From positions 1 to 36,418 of the IMG/VR virus record IMGVR_UViG_3300042691_032500: 36,418 nt of DNA; one strand, given 5' to 3'. This DNA comes from a virus. The notes beneath the pieces were generated by a model. The model saw nothing but the letters and a program-made list of their open reading frames with translations, ran no database searches and was not told the DNA's origin. A program made the position numbers and the translations under genes. Below are positions 23,231 to 29,532 of this stretch, one piece after another. How positions within the stretch are numbered: the stretch's first letter is position 1; each line of letters begins with the position of its first letter.

Positions 23231-23893
23231 ATGGTCACCACCTACTGGCTGTCCCGGAAACCCGGCCAAGATGCCGAGGGGCCGTTCACGTTGGCCCAGC
23301 TCCGGCGGATGTCTGCGGCGGGATCTGTGACGGCTGAAAGCCAGGTCTGCCGTCGTGGTGAGAGTGAATGGATCAGCCTGGAAGATGAGCTGGCGCTGCA
23401 TGAGGCGGATCAGCTTGCCGCGGCGGGGCCTGCGGTGGCTCGATCAGCACCGCCCATGCCTGAGCCGCCGCCGCGCCGCCGGAGTCGGCTGGGAGTGCTG
23501 CTGATCCTGGCGGGCGTGCTGCTGGTCATCACGGCCGTGTTCAGCCGCTGGGCGGAGCGTGAGCATGGGAACCCGACCGGGGAGGCGATTGGATTTGAGA
23601 CGAGCCTGCGCCGCCTGCTGCGAGGCAACCTGGCCGATCCGCAAGCGGAAATGGTGCAGCAGAGCCTGCATGCCACGGTGGCGGGTAAGTGTTTCCGGGT
23701 GGTCACTGTGCGCGGGAAGAACCTCCTGGGCGGGCCAATCATGCAAGAGTTTCTCGTGGAAGGGCGCACGCCTGCTGATGCAGCTCAAATGGTGCCTGTG
23801 CGCATGTTCCAAACACGTTGGAAAACTTATCTGGGGCTGACGCCAGAACAGGCGCAGCAGGTAGCGCGTGAGCTGAGCATTGCTCTTGAGTAG
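23231..23893 (+). CDS. GYF_2-domain membrane protein
   Basis: A 220-aa protein. Residues 1-50 (TYWLSRKPGQDAEGPFTLAQLRRMSAAGSV...CRRGESEWISL) fit the GYF_2 pattern: aromatic strand, 'GPFxxxqLrxM', then a W. A Pro/Arg linker precedes one transmembrane helix (LGVLLILAGVLLVITAVFS, about 86-104), and a non-cytoplasmic-looking domain of 110 residues follows. GYF_2 proteins are common in Planctomycetes and Verrucomicrobia, which supports that host. Second gene of the moron pair; its 3' end faces the converging RHH gene across a terminator. Confidence 0.65.
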   Translation: MVTTYWLSRKPGQDAEGPFTLAQLRRMSAAGSVTAESQVCRRGESEWISLEDELALHEADQLAAAGPAVARSAPPMPEPPPRRRSRLGVLLILAGVLLVITAVFSRWAEREHGNPTGEAIGFETSLRRLLRGNLADPQAEMVQQSLHATVAGKCFRVVTVRGKNLLGGPIMQEFLVEGRTPADAAQMVPVRMFQTRWKTYLGLTPEQAQQVARELSIALE

Positions 23894-23900
23894 CAGCCAT

Positions 23901-23931
23901 AAAAAAGGCCCGTGGGATTACCACGGGCCTT
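23901..23931 (-). terminator. Terminator between converging moron and regulator genes
   Basis: A perfect 11-bp stem (AAGGCCCGTGG at 23905-23915 with its complement at 23921-23931) and GATTA loop. The leftward strand ends in six U, so it is a strong terminator for the RHH gene at 23950-24306; rightward it lacks a T tract but the stem may still slow polymerase. Confidence 0.85.
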
Positions 23932-23949
23932 GGATGACGTTGGACGGAA

Positions 23950-24306
23950 TCAACGCTCGGCAACCCGAAGTGAATTGTCCTCTAGCGGCTTGTAGGTGAT
24001 AGGCTTTCGCGAAGCCGCAGGACTGGCAGGCGTCGGCCCCTTGATCACGGTGGGGGCTTTGGGCTTTGAAGAGCCGCTTTCATGTGCCGCCCAATCGGAA
24101 AAGGCTTTGCCCATGTCTTCGGCAGCTTCGCGCACTAGTGCTGCATGCTCTTTGTTGACTGATTGGACGTCAGTCAGGCCAATTCGCAGGCAAAGACGCA
24201 TCACGTCTTGCTCCGAGATTCCAAGATCAGCCGCAAGCGTGCTGATCTGAGACTTTAAATCCGCCGGAATTCGGATGGGGAAGGAAACGGTTGGTTGGCT
24301 GCTCAC
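23950..24306 (-). CDS. Ribbon-helix-helix regulator, leftward (switch partner 1)
   Basis: A 118-aa protein with an Arc/CopG-type RHH at its N-terminus: strand PTVSFPIRIP, helix ADLKSQISTLAADLG, helix SEQDVMRLCLRIGL. Without gaps, 20 of 40 core residues equal those of the divergent gene at 24385, so the two are paralogs. It adds a 70-residue tail (helical HAALVREAAEDMGKAFSDWAAHESG, then Pro/Lys-rich, ending SLRVAER). GTG 24306 gives a start parallel to the partner (MSSQ / MSDR) and is preceded by TTTTGACTTC. The ATG at 24342 is a weaker option. Likely repressor or Cro-like role. Confidence 0.7.
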   Translation of the reverse strand: MSSQPTVSFPIRIPADLKSQISTLAADLGISEQDVMRLCLRIGLTDVQSVNKEHAALVREAAEDMGKAFSDWAAHESGSSKPKAPTVIKGPTPASPAASRKPITYKPLEDNSLRVAER

Positions 24307-24342
24307 GAAGTCAAAATGACATCTCGTATAAACTTTGCACAC

Positions 24343-24348
24343 ATTTTA
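24343..24348 (-). promoter_or_regulatory. Possible leftward -10 box for the RHH gene
   Basis: On the minus strand TAAAAT lies 37-42 nt before the GTG start, with a poor upstream hexamer (TGCAAA, 17-nt spacer) inside the palindromic operator. If used, transcription would begin near 24336, downstream of the ATG at 24342, which supports the GTG start. Weak match, inferred. Confidence 0.35.
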
Positions 24349-24349
24349 T

Positions 24350-24377
24350 TTGCCATTGTATGCGTTTTGCATACAAT
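24350..24377 (+). promoter_or_regulatory. Rightward early promoter, possibly leaderless
   Basis: TTGCCA (24350-24355), 16-nt spacer, TACAAT (24372-24377). The predicted transcript start at about 24384 is at or next to the ATG at 24385, so the mRNA may have no 5' leader, like lambda cI from PRM. The palindromic operator fills the spacer and -10 box, so bound regulator would block it. This promoter would drive the RHH gene and the early genes downstream. Confidence 0.5.
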
Positions 24378-24379
24378 GG
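24353..24379. promoter_or_regulatory. Palindromic operator of the divergent RHH pair
   Basis: Perfect 11-bp inverted repeat CCATTGTATGC (24353-24363), 5-nt centre GTTTT, and its complement at 24369-24379. It lies between the two regulator starts and covers the promoter elements. A looser half-site-like GCACACA is at 24337-24343. RHH proteins bind as dimers to such repeats, so this is the likely target of one or both regulators. A terminator is unlikely because no T run follows the second arm. Confidence 0.7.
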
Positions 24380-24384
24380 GTCAC

Positions 24385-24579
24385 ATGAGCGACAGACCGC
24401 GTCCACAAAGACCTTCGACCGTGAGCATCCCCGTCAGGCTGCCAGCTGCTTTGGACGAACAGATTGAGGAAGCCTCCAGAGTCATTGGGCTGAGCAAGCA
24501 GGACACTATGCGCTTGAGCCTCGAACGCGGCCTCAAAGTTCTGACCGCCCAACTTTTGGCCCCCCAGGCCGCCGCCTGA
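24385..24579 (+). CDS. Ribbon-helix-helix regulator, rightward (switch partner 2)
   Basis: A 64-aa basic protein. RHH layout: strand STVSIPVRLP, helix AALDEQIEEASRVIG, helix SKQDTMRLSLERGLKVL. It is half identical over 40 residues to the protein encoded divergently at 24306-23950, but lacks that protein's long tail. ATG 24385 is chosen because the predicted promoter start coincides with it; the in-frame ATG at 24376 lies inside the -10/operator. First gene of the rightward early operon. It could act like lambda Cro. Which of the two maintains lysogeny cannot be told from sequence. Confidence 0.7.
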   Translation: MSDRPRPQRPSTVSIPVRLPAALDEQIEEASRVIGLSKQDTMRLSLERGLKVLTAQLLAPQAAA

Positions 24580-24601
24580 CCCTCTCATCCCCCATCCCAC
24601 C

Positions 24602-24805
24602 ATGAAGCCGACCCGAATGACGATCTACATGCTGGCCTTCCTGAATGCGCTGCGCGCCCTCCGTCGCTGGAAGAACCTGGGTTTTGACGGTGCGGCCCAG
24701 TCCTCCCGGGCCTTCGCCCAGAGCTGCATTCTGATGTGGCGCTACCACGCCGACCGCTGCGCCCGCCAGGCCGTGGCCGCTGAAGCCGCCTCTGCCGCCG
24801 CCTGA
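24602..24805 (+). CDS. Small basic early protein
   Basis: A 67-aa Ala/Arg-rich helical protein (MTIYMLAFLNALRALRRWKNLGFDGAAQSSRAFAQSCILMWRYHADRCARQ). Not recognised. Leader CTCATCCCCCATCCC precedes the ATG. 22 nt after the RHH stop, so in the same operon. Confidence 0.5.
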   Translation: MKPTRMTIYMLAFLNALRALRRWKNLGFDGAAQSSRAFAQSCILMWRYHADRCARQAVAAEAASAAA

Positions 24806-24831
24806 GTCTCCAACTCTGCTCTCATCCTGCC

Positions 24832-25179
24832 ATGCCTGCCGCTGCTTCGCCTGTTTTTTGGTCCCTGACCTGCCTGATGGTGCCTCTGGGGTTGCCGACT
24901 CAGCCGACCACGCCGGAGGCATTCAAGGCCCGGGTCGCCTCACTTCTCCGCTGCCCCGCCGTCCGGGCCAAGCTGCTCGGACAGCATGAATTCCAGGCCG
25001 TAACCGCTCTCCTCAGTGAGGAGGGGCAGAAGCACCTCAAGCCCATTCCGGATCTTAACGGAAATGTCGTGCTCGCTGGGGAGCATATCGACGACGGCGC
25101 TGACGCCTCCGGTGATGAGGTGATTGCCCCGAGGGGTGCGGCTGATGGTGATCTTGATTTCGACCATGCCGGCATCTGA
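24832..25179 (+). CDS. Hypothetical early protein (competes with an antisense frame)
   Basis: A 115-aa frame with leader CTCTCATCCTGCC before ATG 24832, in line with the operon. Residues 25-65 (TPEAFKARVASLLRCPAVRAKLLGQHEFQAVTALLSEEG) look like real helical protein, but residues 75-115 are Asp/Gly-rich and could be the mirror of an antisense gene (24940-25167). G/C at third codon positions is lower here than in neighbours. Either this or the opposite strand, or both, is coding. Confidence 0.4.
   Translation: MPAAASPVFWSLTCLMVPLGLPTQPTTPEAFKARVASLLRCPAVRAKLLGQHEFQAVTALLSEEGQKHLKPIPDLNGNVVLAGEHIDDGADASGDEVIAPRGAADGDLDFDHAGI
24940..25167 (-). CDS. Possible antisense small protein
   Basis: A 75-aa minus-strand frame starting ATG 25167 with a convincing opening (MVEIKITISRTPRGNHLITGG), amphipathic middle (DISVKIRNGLEVLLPLLTEES) and high G/C at third positions. 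It lies codon-in-register opposite the 115-aa frame. No leader motif of this genome is seen before it, which counts against it. Unknown function. Confidence 0.4.
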   Translation of the reverse strand: MVEIKITISRTPRGNHLITGGVSAVVDMLPSEHDISVKIRNGLEVLLPLLTEESGYGLEFMLSEQLGPDGGAAEK

Positions 25180-25215
25180 CCGCTTCTGTTTTTCAACCGC
25201 AAGCCTGCTTTTCCT

Positions 25216-25578
25216 ATGATCACCCTCCCCACCGGCACCCATTTTGAGGCCCGCACCATCAACGGCCAGCGTGTGCGTGTGGCCACGGCCTATCCGCGGC
25301 AAGACATGTGGGAGCGCATCGAGGCGGCCTTGTCGGCGCCAGATCCGGCCACGCGGCGTCTGCTGGGCGGTGCCAGCCTGCCGATCACCCTCTGGCACAG
25401 CTACGACGGCCGCCTGGACATCCTGATGCAGGACAGCGGCTTTGCCCTGCTGGAAAACGGCCCCAAGGATCAACTGGCAGCTCTGAGGTCCGCGCAGAAA
25501 TCGAGCGCGGGCAGCTGGTGGCAGCGGCTGCTGCAGGGTCTGCTGGGCTGGCCTGAGACGGCCACGCCTGGCCGCTGA
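25216..25578 (+). CDS. Hypothetical early protein
   Basis: A 120-aa protein: beta-rich start (MITLPTGTHFEARTINGQRVRVATAY), a helix, SLPITLWHSYDGRLDILMQDSGFALLENG and a Trp-rich helical end (SWWQRLLQGLLGWPE). Not recognised. Clean codon use and position in the rightward operon support it as real. Confidence 0.55.
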   Translation: MITLPTGTHFEARTINGQRVRVATAYPRQDMWERIEAALSAPDPATRRLLGGASLPITLWHSYDGRLDILMQDSGFALLENGPKDQLAALRSAQKSSAGSWWQRLLQGLLGWPETATPGR

Positions 25579-25655
25579 GTCTTTGACTTTGGACACACCC
25601 CCCAAACCCGCGCCGCAGGGGCTCTGCGGCAAGCAACCAACAAACCGAGAGGCAC

Positions 25656-25883
25656 ATGAAATCATCATCCATTCTGGCTGCACAACCAGCAGTCGGAGCA
25701 TTGAGAAGACACAAAGGGGGCCGACATGCAGTGCGTGGGACGTCGGTCACGCTCGAAGGTCGGGGCGCTGCAACAACGACAGAAGCAGCCAGCAGGGTCA
25801 CGGTGAATGCACCGACCTTTCTGGCTGCGGCCGTTTATCTGGCGATCGAGGGCGCTCTGCGCGGGAAGGGGGTGCGGGCATGA
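25656..25883 (+). CDS. Small hypothetical protein coupled to a membrane protein
   Basis: A 75-aa basic, Ala/Gly-rich protein ending in a hydrophobic stretch (TFLAAAVYLAIEGALRGKGVRA). Its stop overlaps the next ATG (ATGA at 25880). Upstream 25579-25655 holds a hairpin (CCGCAG/CTGCGG around GGGCT, about 25611-25630) and TTTGACTTTGGACACACCCCCC, a variant of the start-proximal motif. Not recognised. Confidence 0.5.
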   Translation: MKSSSILAAQPAVGALRRHKGGRHAVRGTSVTLEGRGAATTTEAASRVTVNAPTFLAAAVYLAIEGALRGKGVRA

Positions 25884-26125
25884 GCAGCACCCTGAACCTT
25901 GCCTCATCCGTCATCCGCACGCGCCCCAGGCGGCGGCGGAAACAGCCGGCCACGATCCTGGGCGGGTTGATCACTCTGATGGTTGGCAGCTTTGTGCTGG
26001 CCTTCATGATCCATGTGGCCGGGCACTGGCACGCCGCGATCCTGAGACGGGAAATGAGACATCCGCAGATGACGCAGATGCCGGAGATGGGGAATCTTCA
26101 GCAGGGAGGGCGCGGCCATGAGTGA
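25880..26125 (+). CDS. Single-span membrane protein
   Basis: An 81-aa protein: basic N-terminus (RTRPRRRRKQ), one transmembrane helix (ATILGGLITLMVGSFVLAFMIHVAG, about 24-48) and a Met/Gln-rich tail (MRHPQMTQMPEMGN). The tail is encoded by a CATCCGCAGATGACGCAGA repeat also found at 31094. The frame extends upstream to 25583, but the coupled ATG 25880 is preferred. It overlaps the next gene by 8 nt. Function unknown. Confidence 0.55.
   Translation: MSSTLNLASSVIRTRPRRRRKQPATILGGLITLMVGSFVLAFMIHVAGHWHAAILRREMRHPQMTQMPEMGNLQQGGRGHE
26060..26078. repeat. Dispersed 19-mer, copy 1
   Basis: CATCCGCAGATGACGCAGA is repeated exactly at 31094-31112, read in a different frame there. Similar 'CGCAGATGACGCAGATG' strings look like small dispersed repeats of the host genome, which is my inference. 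Confidence 0.6.
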
Positions 26126-26444
26126 AGTCGTGATCCGTTCCAAGTTTCTCGATGACTTTGCCGCGATGGAACGCCTGCTGGTCGCCTATCAAGGCTGCAT
26201 CCGCGAAGAGGAGCGCGAGGACATCCTGCTCGATCTGAGCGGGAAGATCCTGGCCGCCAAAGAAAAGGTGCTGCGGGCTGAGGAAGCTGGCCGTGAGTTT
26301 TTGAAACGGATCGAGGCAAGTGTGAGTGTCGCCCGTATTTTGAGTTTTGCTTACGGTTACGGCCAGTTGACGGAAGAGTTGTCACGCGCTCAAAAGCTTC
26401 TTCAGCATCGGCTGTATCCTCATAGGGAAGGGGGTGAGGGGTGA
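26118..26444 (+). CDS. Small helical early protein
   Basis: A 108-aa protein, largely alpha-helical and charged (FAAMERLLVAYQGCIREEEREDILLDLSGKILAAKEKVLRAEEAGREFLKRIE). Not recognised. Overlaps the preceding stop by 8 nt and the methyltransferase GTG by 4 nt, so it is in a tightly coupled operon. Confidence 0.55.
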   Translation: MSEVVIRSKFLDDFAAMERLLVAYQGCIREEEREDILLDLSGKILAAKEKVLRAEEAGREFLKRIEASVSVARILSFAYGYGQLTEELSRAQKLLQHRLYPHREGGEG

Positions 26445-27865
26445 AGCGCTCCAAGATCATCCGGGCTGCTGACCTTTTTTGCGGTGCGGGCGGCACAAGC
26501 ACCGGCGCCATGCAGGCAGCCGAAGAGGCTGGCATCAGACTTGATCTGACAGCCGTGAATCACTGGGATGTGGCGATTGAAACGCACAGCGCGAATCATC
26601 CTGAAGCTCGCCATGTGTGCGCTGACATCAATGATGTCAGGCCTGAGCGGTTTTTTAAGCGTGGTCAGCTGGACTGGCTTTTTGCCAGCCCGGAATGCAC
26701 TCACCACAGCCGTGCGCGTGGAGGCCTGCCGATGGATGACCAGCGGCGCTGTGGTGCCCGCCGTGTGCTCGACTGGGCGGAACGCATTTATCCAGCCCGC
26801 ATCTGGATCGAGAACGTGAAGGAATTCCTTGAATGGGGGCCTCTGGACAAGGATGGCCGTCCGATCAAGCGGCTGAAGGGGCAGCTTTTTCTGAACTGGG
26901 TCAATGACCTGCGCACGCTGGGCTATTCCGTGCAGTGGAGGATTCAGAACGCGGCCAACTTTGGCGCGCCGACCACGCGGGAACGTCTGATTGTGCAGGC
27001 TGCACGGCGGGGCACAAGGCTGGTCTGGCCGGATCATACCCATCAAGAGTCCTCTGCGGAAGCTGACATGTTCAGTGATGGATTGCCGACATGGCTCTCA
27101 GCCCGCGATCATGTGATCGACTGGAGCATTCCATGCCCTTCGATCTTCACCCGATCCAAGCCGCTCTCTGAAAACACGCTGAAGCGTATCGAGGCCGGAT
27201 TGAGGGCACAGGGGATTGAAAACTTCCTGGTGCAGATCAATCATGGCGACAGCGGGGGTGCACGCTGGCGCGACCTGCAGCGGCCTTACGGTGCTGTCAC
27301 CTGCGCTCGTGGTGAGATGGCTGTCGTGCAGCCTTACTTGGTGCAGGGGAATTTTGGCAATGACGCCCGCCCTAACCGCGTGCGTGGCATTGATCAGCCG
27401 CTTGGCACTGTCGTGACGGGCCAAACCTGGGCCTTGGCTCAGCCCTTCATTGCTACGTTGAGAGGAACCTCAGATGACGCTTGCTCAAGGGTAGCTGACA
27501 TCAATCGCCCTCTTGGAACAGTGACCTGCAGTGGTAAACATCACGCACTGATCAGCCCCATGCTCATCGAGTATTACGGCACAGGAGGGCATCACAACCC
27601 GGCAGAGCCAATGCCTACGGTGACTTGCAAGCCTCGTTTTGGCCTGGCTGTGCAGCTTTCTGATGGCGGGCATGGTGTGCTCGACATTGGCTATCGCATG
27701 GTGACCTGGCGCGAAAATGCCCGGGCTCAGAGCTTTCCAGACAGCTATCAATTCAAGGGGCGGACTCAGGAAGTCATTCACCGGCAGATTGGCAATGCCG
27801 TGCCGCCAAAGCTTGCCGAAGCTCATGCCAGGGCAGCCTTGATCGAGGAAAGGAGGGCCGCATGA
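26441..27865 (+). CDS. C5-cytosine DNA methyltransferase
   Basis: A 474-aa enzyme that methylates cytosine in DNA. Motif I DLFCGAGGTSTG (SAM binding, residues 11-22); motif IV ASPECTHHS with catalytic Cys86; motif VI IENV; motif VIII QNAANFGAPTTRERL; motif X QIGNAVPP near the C-terminus. Target-recognition region about residues 200-440 contains repeated 'R-PLGTVT' segments (RPYGAVTC, QPLGTVVTG, RPLGTVTC, PMPTVTC) that mark many phage Dcm-like enzymes. No restriction enzyme is nearby, so it probably protects phage DNA from host cleavage or regulates genes. Start GTG 26441, after a G-rich AGGGAAGGGGGTGAGGG. Confidence 0.92.
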   Translation: MKRSKIIRAADLFCGAGGTSTGAMQAAEEAGIRLDLTAVNHWDVAIETHSANHPEARHVCADINDVRPERFFKRGQLDWLFASPECTHHSRARGGLPMDDQRRCGARRVLDWAERIYPARIWIENVKEFLEWGPLDKDGRPIKRLKGQLFLNWVNDLRTLGYSVQWRIQNAANFGAPTTRERLIVQAARRGTRLVWPDHTHQESSAEADMFSDGLPTWLSARDHVIDWSIPCPSIFTRSKPLSENTLKRIEAGLRAQGIENFLVQINHGDSGGARWRDLQRPYGAVTCARGEMAVVQPYLVQGNFGNDARPNRVRGIDQPLGTVVTGQTWALAQPFIATLRGTSDDACSRVADINRPLGTVTCSGKHHALISPMLIEYYGTGGHHNPAEPMPTVTCKPRFGLAVQLSDGGHGVLDIGYRMVTWRENARAQSFPDSYQFKGRTQEVIHRQIGNAVPPKLAEAHARAALIEERRAA

Positions 27866-28263
27866 GCTCCGGTCTCTACACGAAGGCGCATGTGGCGCGG
27901 TGGATGGGCAAGCGGGCCCAGGACATCCAGGCGATGATTGATCGTGATGGTCTGCCGGCTGTGCCAATGCCCTCGGCCACGCGCATGGATGACCGCATTC
28001 CGCTGCACGGCCTGTGGCACTGGTGCAAGCAACGATCGAAGGGCATGGCCTTCATGTCCGTGGAGGAGCTGGCGCGTGAGATGGAGATGTGCGCGACCTC
28101 CGAAGAAGCGAACCCGAACGCCCAGGAGCTGGCCCAGCTGACGGAGATCAGCGGGCTGCTGAGCACCTTTCAGCAGATCCTGGCGACCACTCAGACGCGG
28201 CCTGCGGCCATCAAGGAAGCGCTCAAAAGCTGCATGCTCGAATGGATCGACCGAGCCGCGTGA
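27862..28263 (+). CDS. Putative DNA-binding protein with N-terminal helix-turn-helix
   Basis: A 133-aa protein. N-terminal YTKAHVARWMGKRAQDIQAMIDRDGLPAVPM...DRIPLHGLWHWCKQRS has the shape of an excisionase/MerR-like winged helix (helix-turn-helix then 'LPxxP' turn and closing helix). The second half is helical with SGLLSTFQQILATTQTRP. Overlaps the methyltransferase by 4 nt (ATGA). Xis is a possible role, although the integrase is 5 kb away. Confidence 0.5.
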   Translation: MSSGLYTKAHVARWMGKRAQDIQAMIDRDGLPAVPMPSATRMDDRIPLHGLWHWCKQRSKGMAFMSVEELAREMEMCATSEEANPNAQELAQLTEISGLLSTFQQILATTQTRPAAIKEALKSCMLEWIDRAA

Positions 28264-28295
28264 AATTTCATCCCTCATCCCCACCCAACATTCTC

Positions 28296-29120
28296 ATGAG
28301 CACGCAACCATTGACCTCCTCTGAGTCCCATCTGCCGCCCTGGCAGCAAACCTTTCGCGGCTTGCGCTGGTCCGACATGCCGCCGCAGAAAGCCGCGCAT
28401 CTCCAGAAGCTGAATTTTGCTCTCTTTCGCCGGGGGCTCTACGATCCGGAGTTGGATGTGGTGGAGCCTGAGGTGGCCGATCTGGACCGCGACGATGAGG
28501 CGGATGGTAAGGTGGTGAAGACGGAGGACGGTCGCCTGCTGAAGAAGCAGCCCCGCAAAAAGCCGTGGACGACGAACGTGTTCCGCCGCCGTGGTCCGCG
28601 CCCGATGACGGAAGAGGGCAAGGACCGTGTCGCGCAGACCAAGGGCCGCACCGAGGACGGGAGGCCGGTGGGCCTGGAGATCAAAGCCTGGCTGGCCCTG
28701 GGCGGCGGTCGCGAGGTCTGGCGCGTGGCGGCCATTGTGGACAAAGGCATGACGTGCACGCTGAAGAAGCTGGTGGCTGGCGGCAAGTCCTGGCTGAAGG
28801 TTGGCACCAGCGACCGCATCCGCGCCGCCATGGTGCAGGTGGATCAGCATCTGCTGGAGATGGCCGAAGAGGAAAAGCAGAACGCGGCGCTGCACCTGCG
28901 CGTGACCGAGACCATCAAGCGCATCCGCGCCCAGGGCGTGACGGAGAACTACATGTGCCGTCTGGCCGGCATCCACAGCAACACCATTTATCGCCACAAG
29001 CTGGGGGCAAAGTTGAAGCTGGAAACGCTGCAGATGGTCCTGGAGGGCCTCACGAAAGCTGAGGCGGCGCTCATCAAAAACCGAAAAGCAAAAGCCAGGA
29101 CCATCCAGCGCGCGGCCTGA
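28296..29120 (+). CDS. Putative DNA-binding regulator with C-terminal HTH
   Basis: A 274-aa protein. The first 110 residues are charged and partly disordered; the middle (VGLEIKAWLALGGGREVWRVAAIVDKGMTCTLKKLVAGGKSWLKV) looks like a compact beta fold; the end (GVTENYMCRLAGIHSNTIYRHKLGAKLKLETLQMVLEGL) resembles a phage-type HTH. An upstream extension to 28089 overlaps another gene and was rejected; ATG 28296 follows TTTCATCCCTCATCCCC. A late-gene activator or antiterminator role is possible but unproved. Confidence 0.55.
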   Translation: MSTQPLTSSESHLPPWQQTFRGLRWSDMPPQKAAHLQKLNFALFRRGLYDPELDVVEPEVADLDRDDEADGKVVKTEDGRLLKKQPRKKPWTTNVFRRRGPRPMTEEGKDRVAQTKGRTEDGRPVGLEIKAWLALGGGREVWRVAAIVDKGMTCTLKKLVAGGKSWLKVGTSDRIRAAMVQVDQHLLEMAEEEKQNAALHLRVTETIKRIRAQGVTENYMCRLAGIHSNTIYRHKLGAKLKLETLQMVLEGLTKAEAALIKNRKAKARTIQRAA

Positions 29121-29148
29121 AACACCCTCATCCCCAAGTCCACTTTCT

Positions 29149-29532
29149 ATGTCATCGACACTCACACCCATGCCAGTGCCTGAAGGGGCCCTGGCCAACA
29201 TTGACGGCACCACGGTGCTCCGGCCTGCCAAGCATGGCCTGACGCTGGAGTGGTCACCTGCGCCCGGAAAACGCGTCATGCTGCGCGTCTGGACCTTTGG
29301 TGAACAGGCGATTGCCGGCACCGATGCCACCGCTGAATTTCCCCAGCCTCTGGCCGCTGTGGATGCCCTGACGCACCTGCGGCATGCCATGGAGACGCTC
29401 CGCGAATGGATGGTGCGTGATCCCGCCGCCGCCGCCGCTGACATGGAAGCGGCCGGCCTGGGCCTGCCTCATGTGATCCAGCAACTGGCTGAACTGAGAA
29501 CCGAGCCGTTGACGCAGGAGGTGTCCGCGTGA
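29149..29532 (+). CDS. Hypothetical early protein
   Basis: A 127-aa protein with a strand-rich front (GALANIDGTTVLRPAKHGLTLEWSPAPGKRVMLRVWTFG), helix ALTHLRHAMETLREWM and an Ala-rich linker. It ends in QEVSA, whose codons CAG GAG GTG TCC GCG form the Shine-Dalgarno of the next gene. Not recognised. Confidence 0.5.
   Translation: MSSTLTPMPVPEGALANIDGTTVLRPAKHGLTLEWSPAPGKRVMLRVWTFGEQAIAGTDATAEFPQPLAAVDALTHLRHAMETLREWMVRDPAAAAADMEAAGLGLPHVIQQLAELRTEPLTQEVSA
29515..29529 (+). promoter_or_regulatory. Embedded Shine-Dalgarno, duplicated at 30150-30164
   Basis: CAGGAGGTGTCCGCG occurs exactly at both sites. Each copy encodes the last residues (QEVSA) of one gene and gives a strong AGGAGGTG ribosome site for the next. 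This region uses true Shine-Dalgarno sites, unlike the late genes. Confidence 0.7.

Noticed and set aside
24307-24342. ATG 24342 as the start of the leftward RHH gene
   Set aside because: It would add a Cys-rich stretch absent from the paralog and lies upstream of the likely transcript start; GTG 24306 aligns with the partner.
24353-24379. Perfect palindrome as a terminator
   Set aside because: No T run follows either arm and it lies between divergent starts over promoter elements, so an operator is more likely.
24940-25701. 253-aa minus-strand frame
   Set aside because: Only its last 75 codons look protein-like; the upstream part overlaps a convincing plus-strand gene and is low-complexity.
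26441-28263. Restriction-modification system
   Set aside because: The methyltransferase has no recognisable endonuclease neighbour; the next gene is a small helix-turn-helix-like protein.
28089-28295. Upstream extension of the 274-aa HTH protein
   Set aside because: It overlaps the preceding gene in another frame; ATG 28296 has the usual CTCATCCCC leader.
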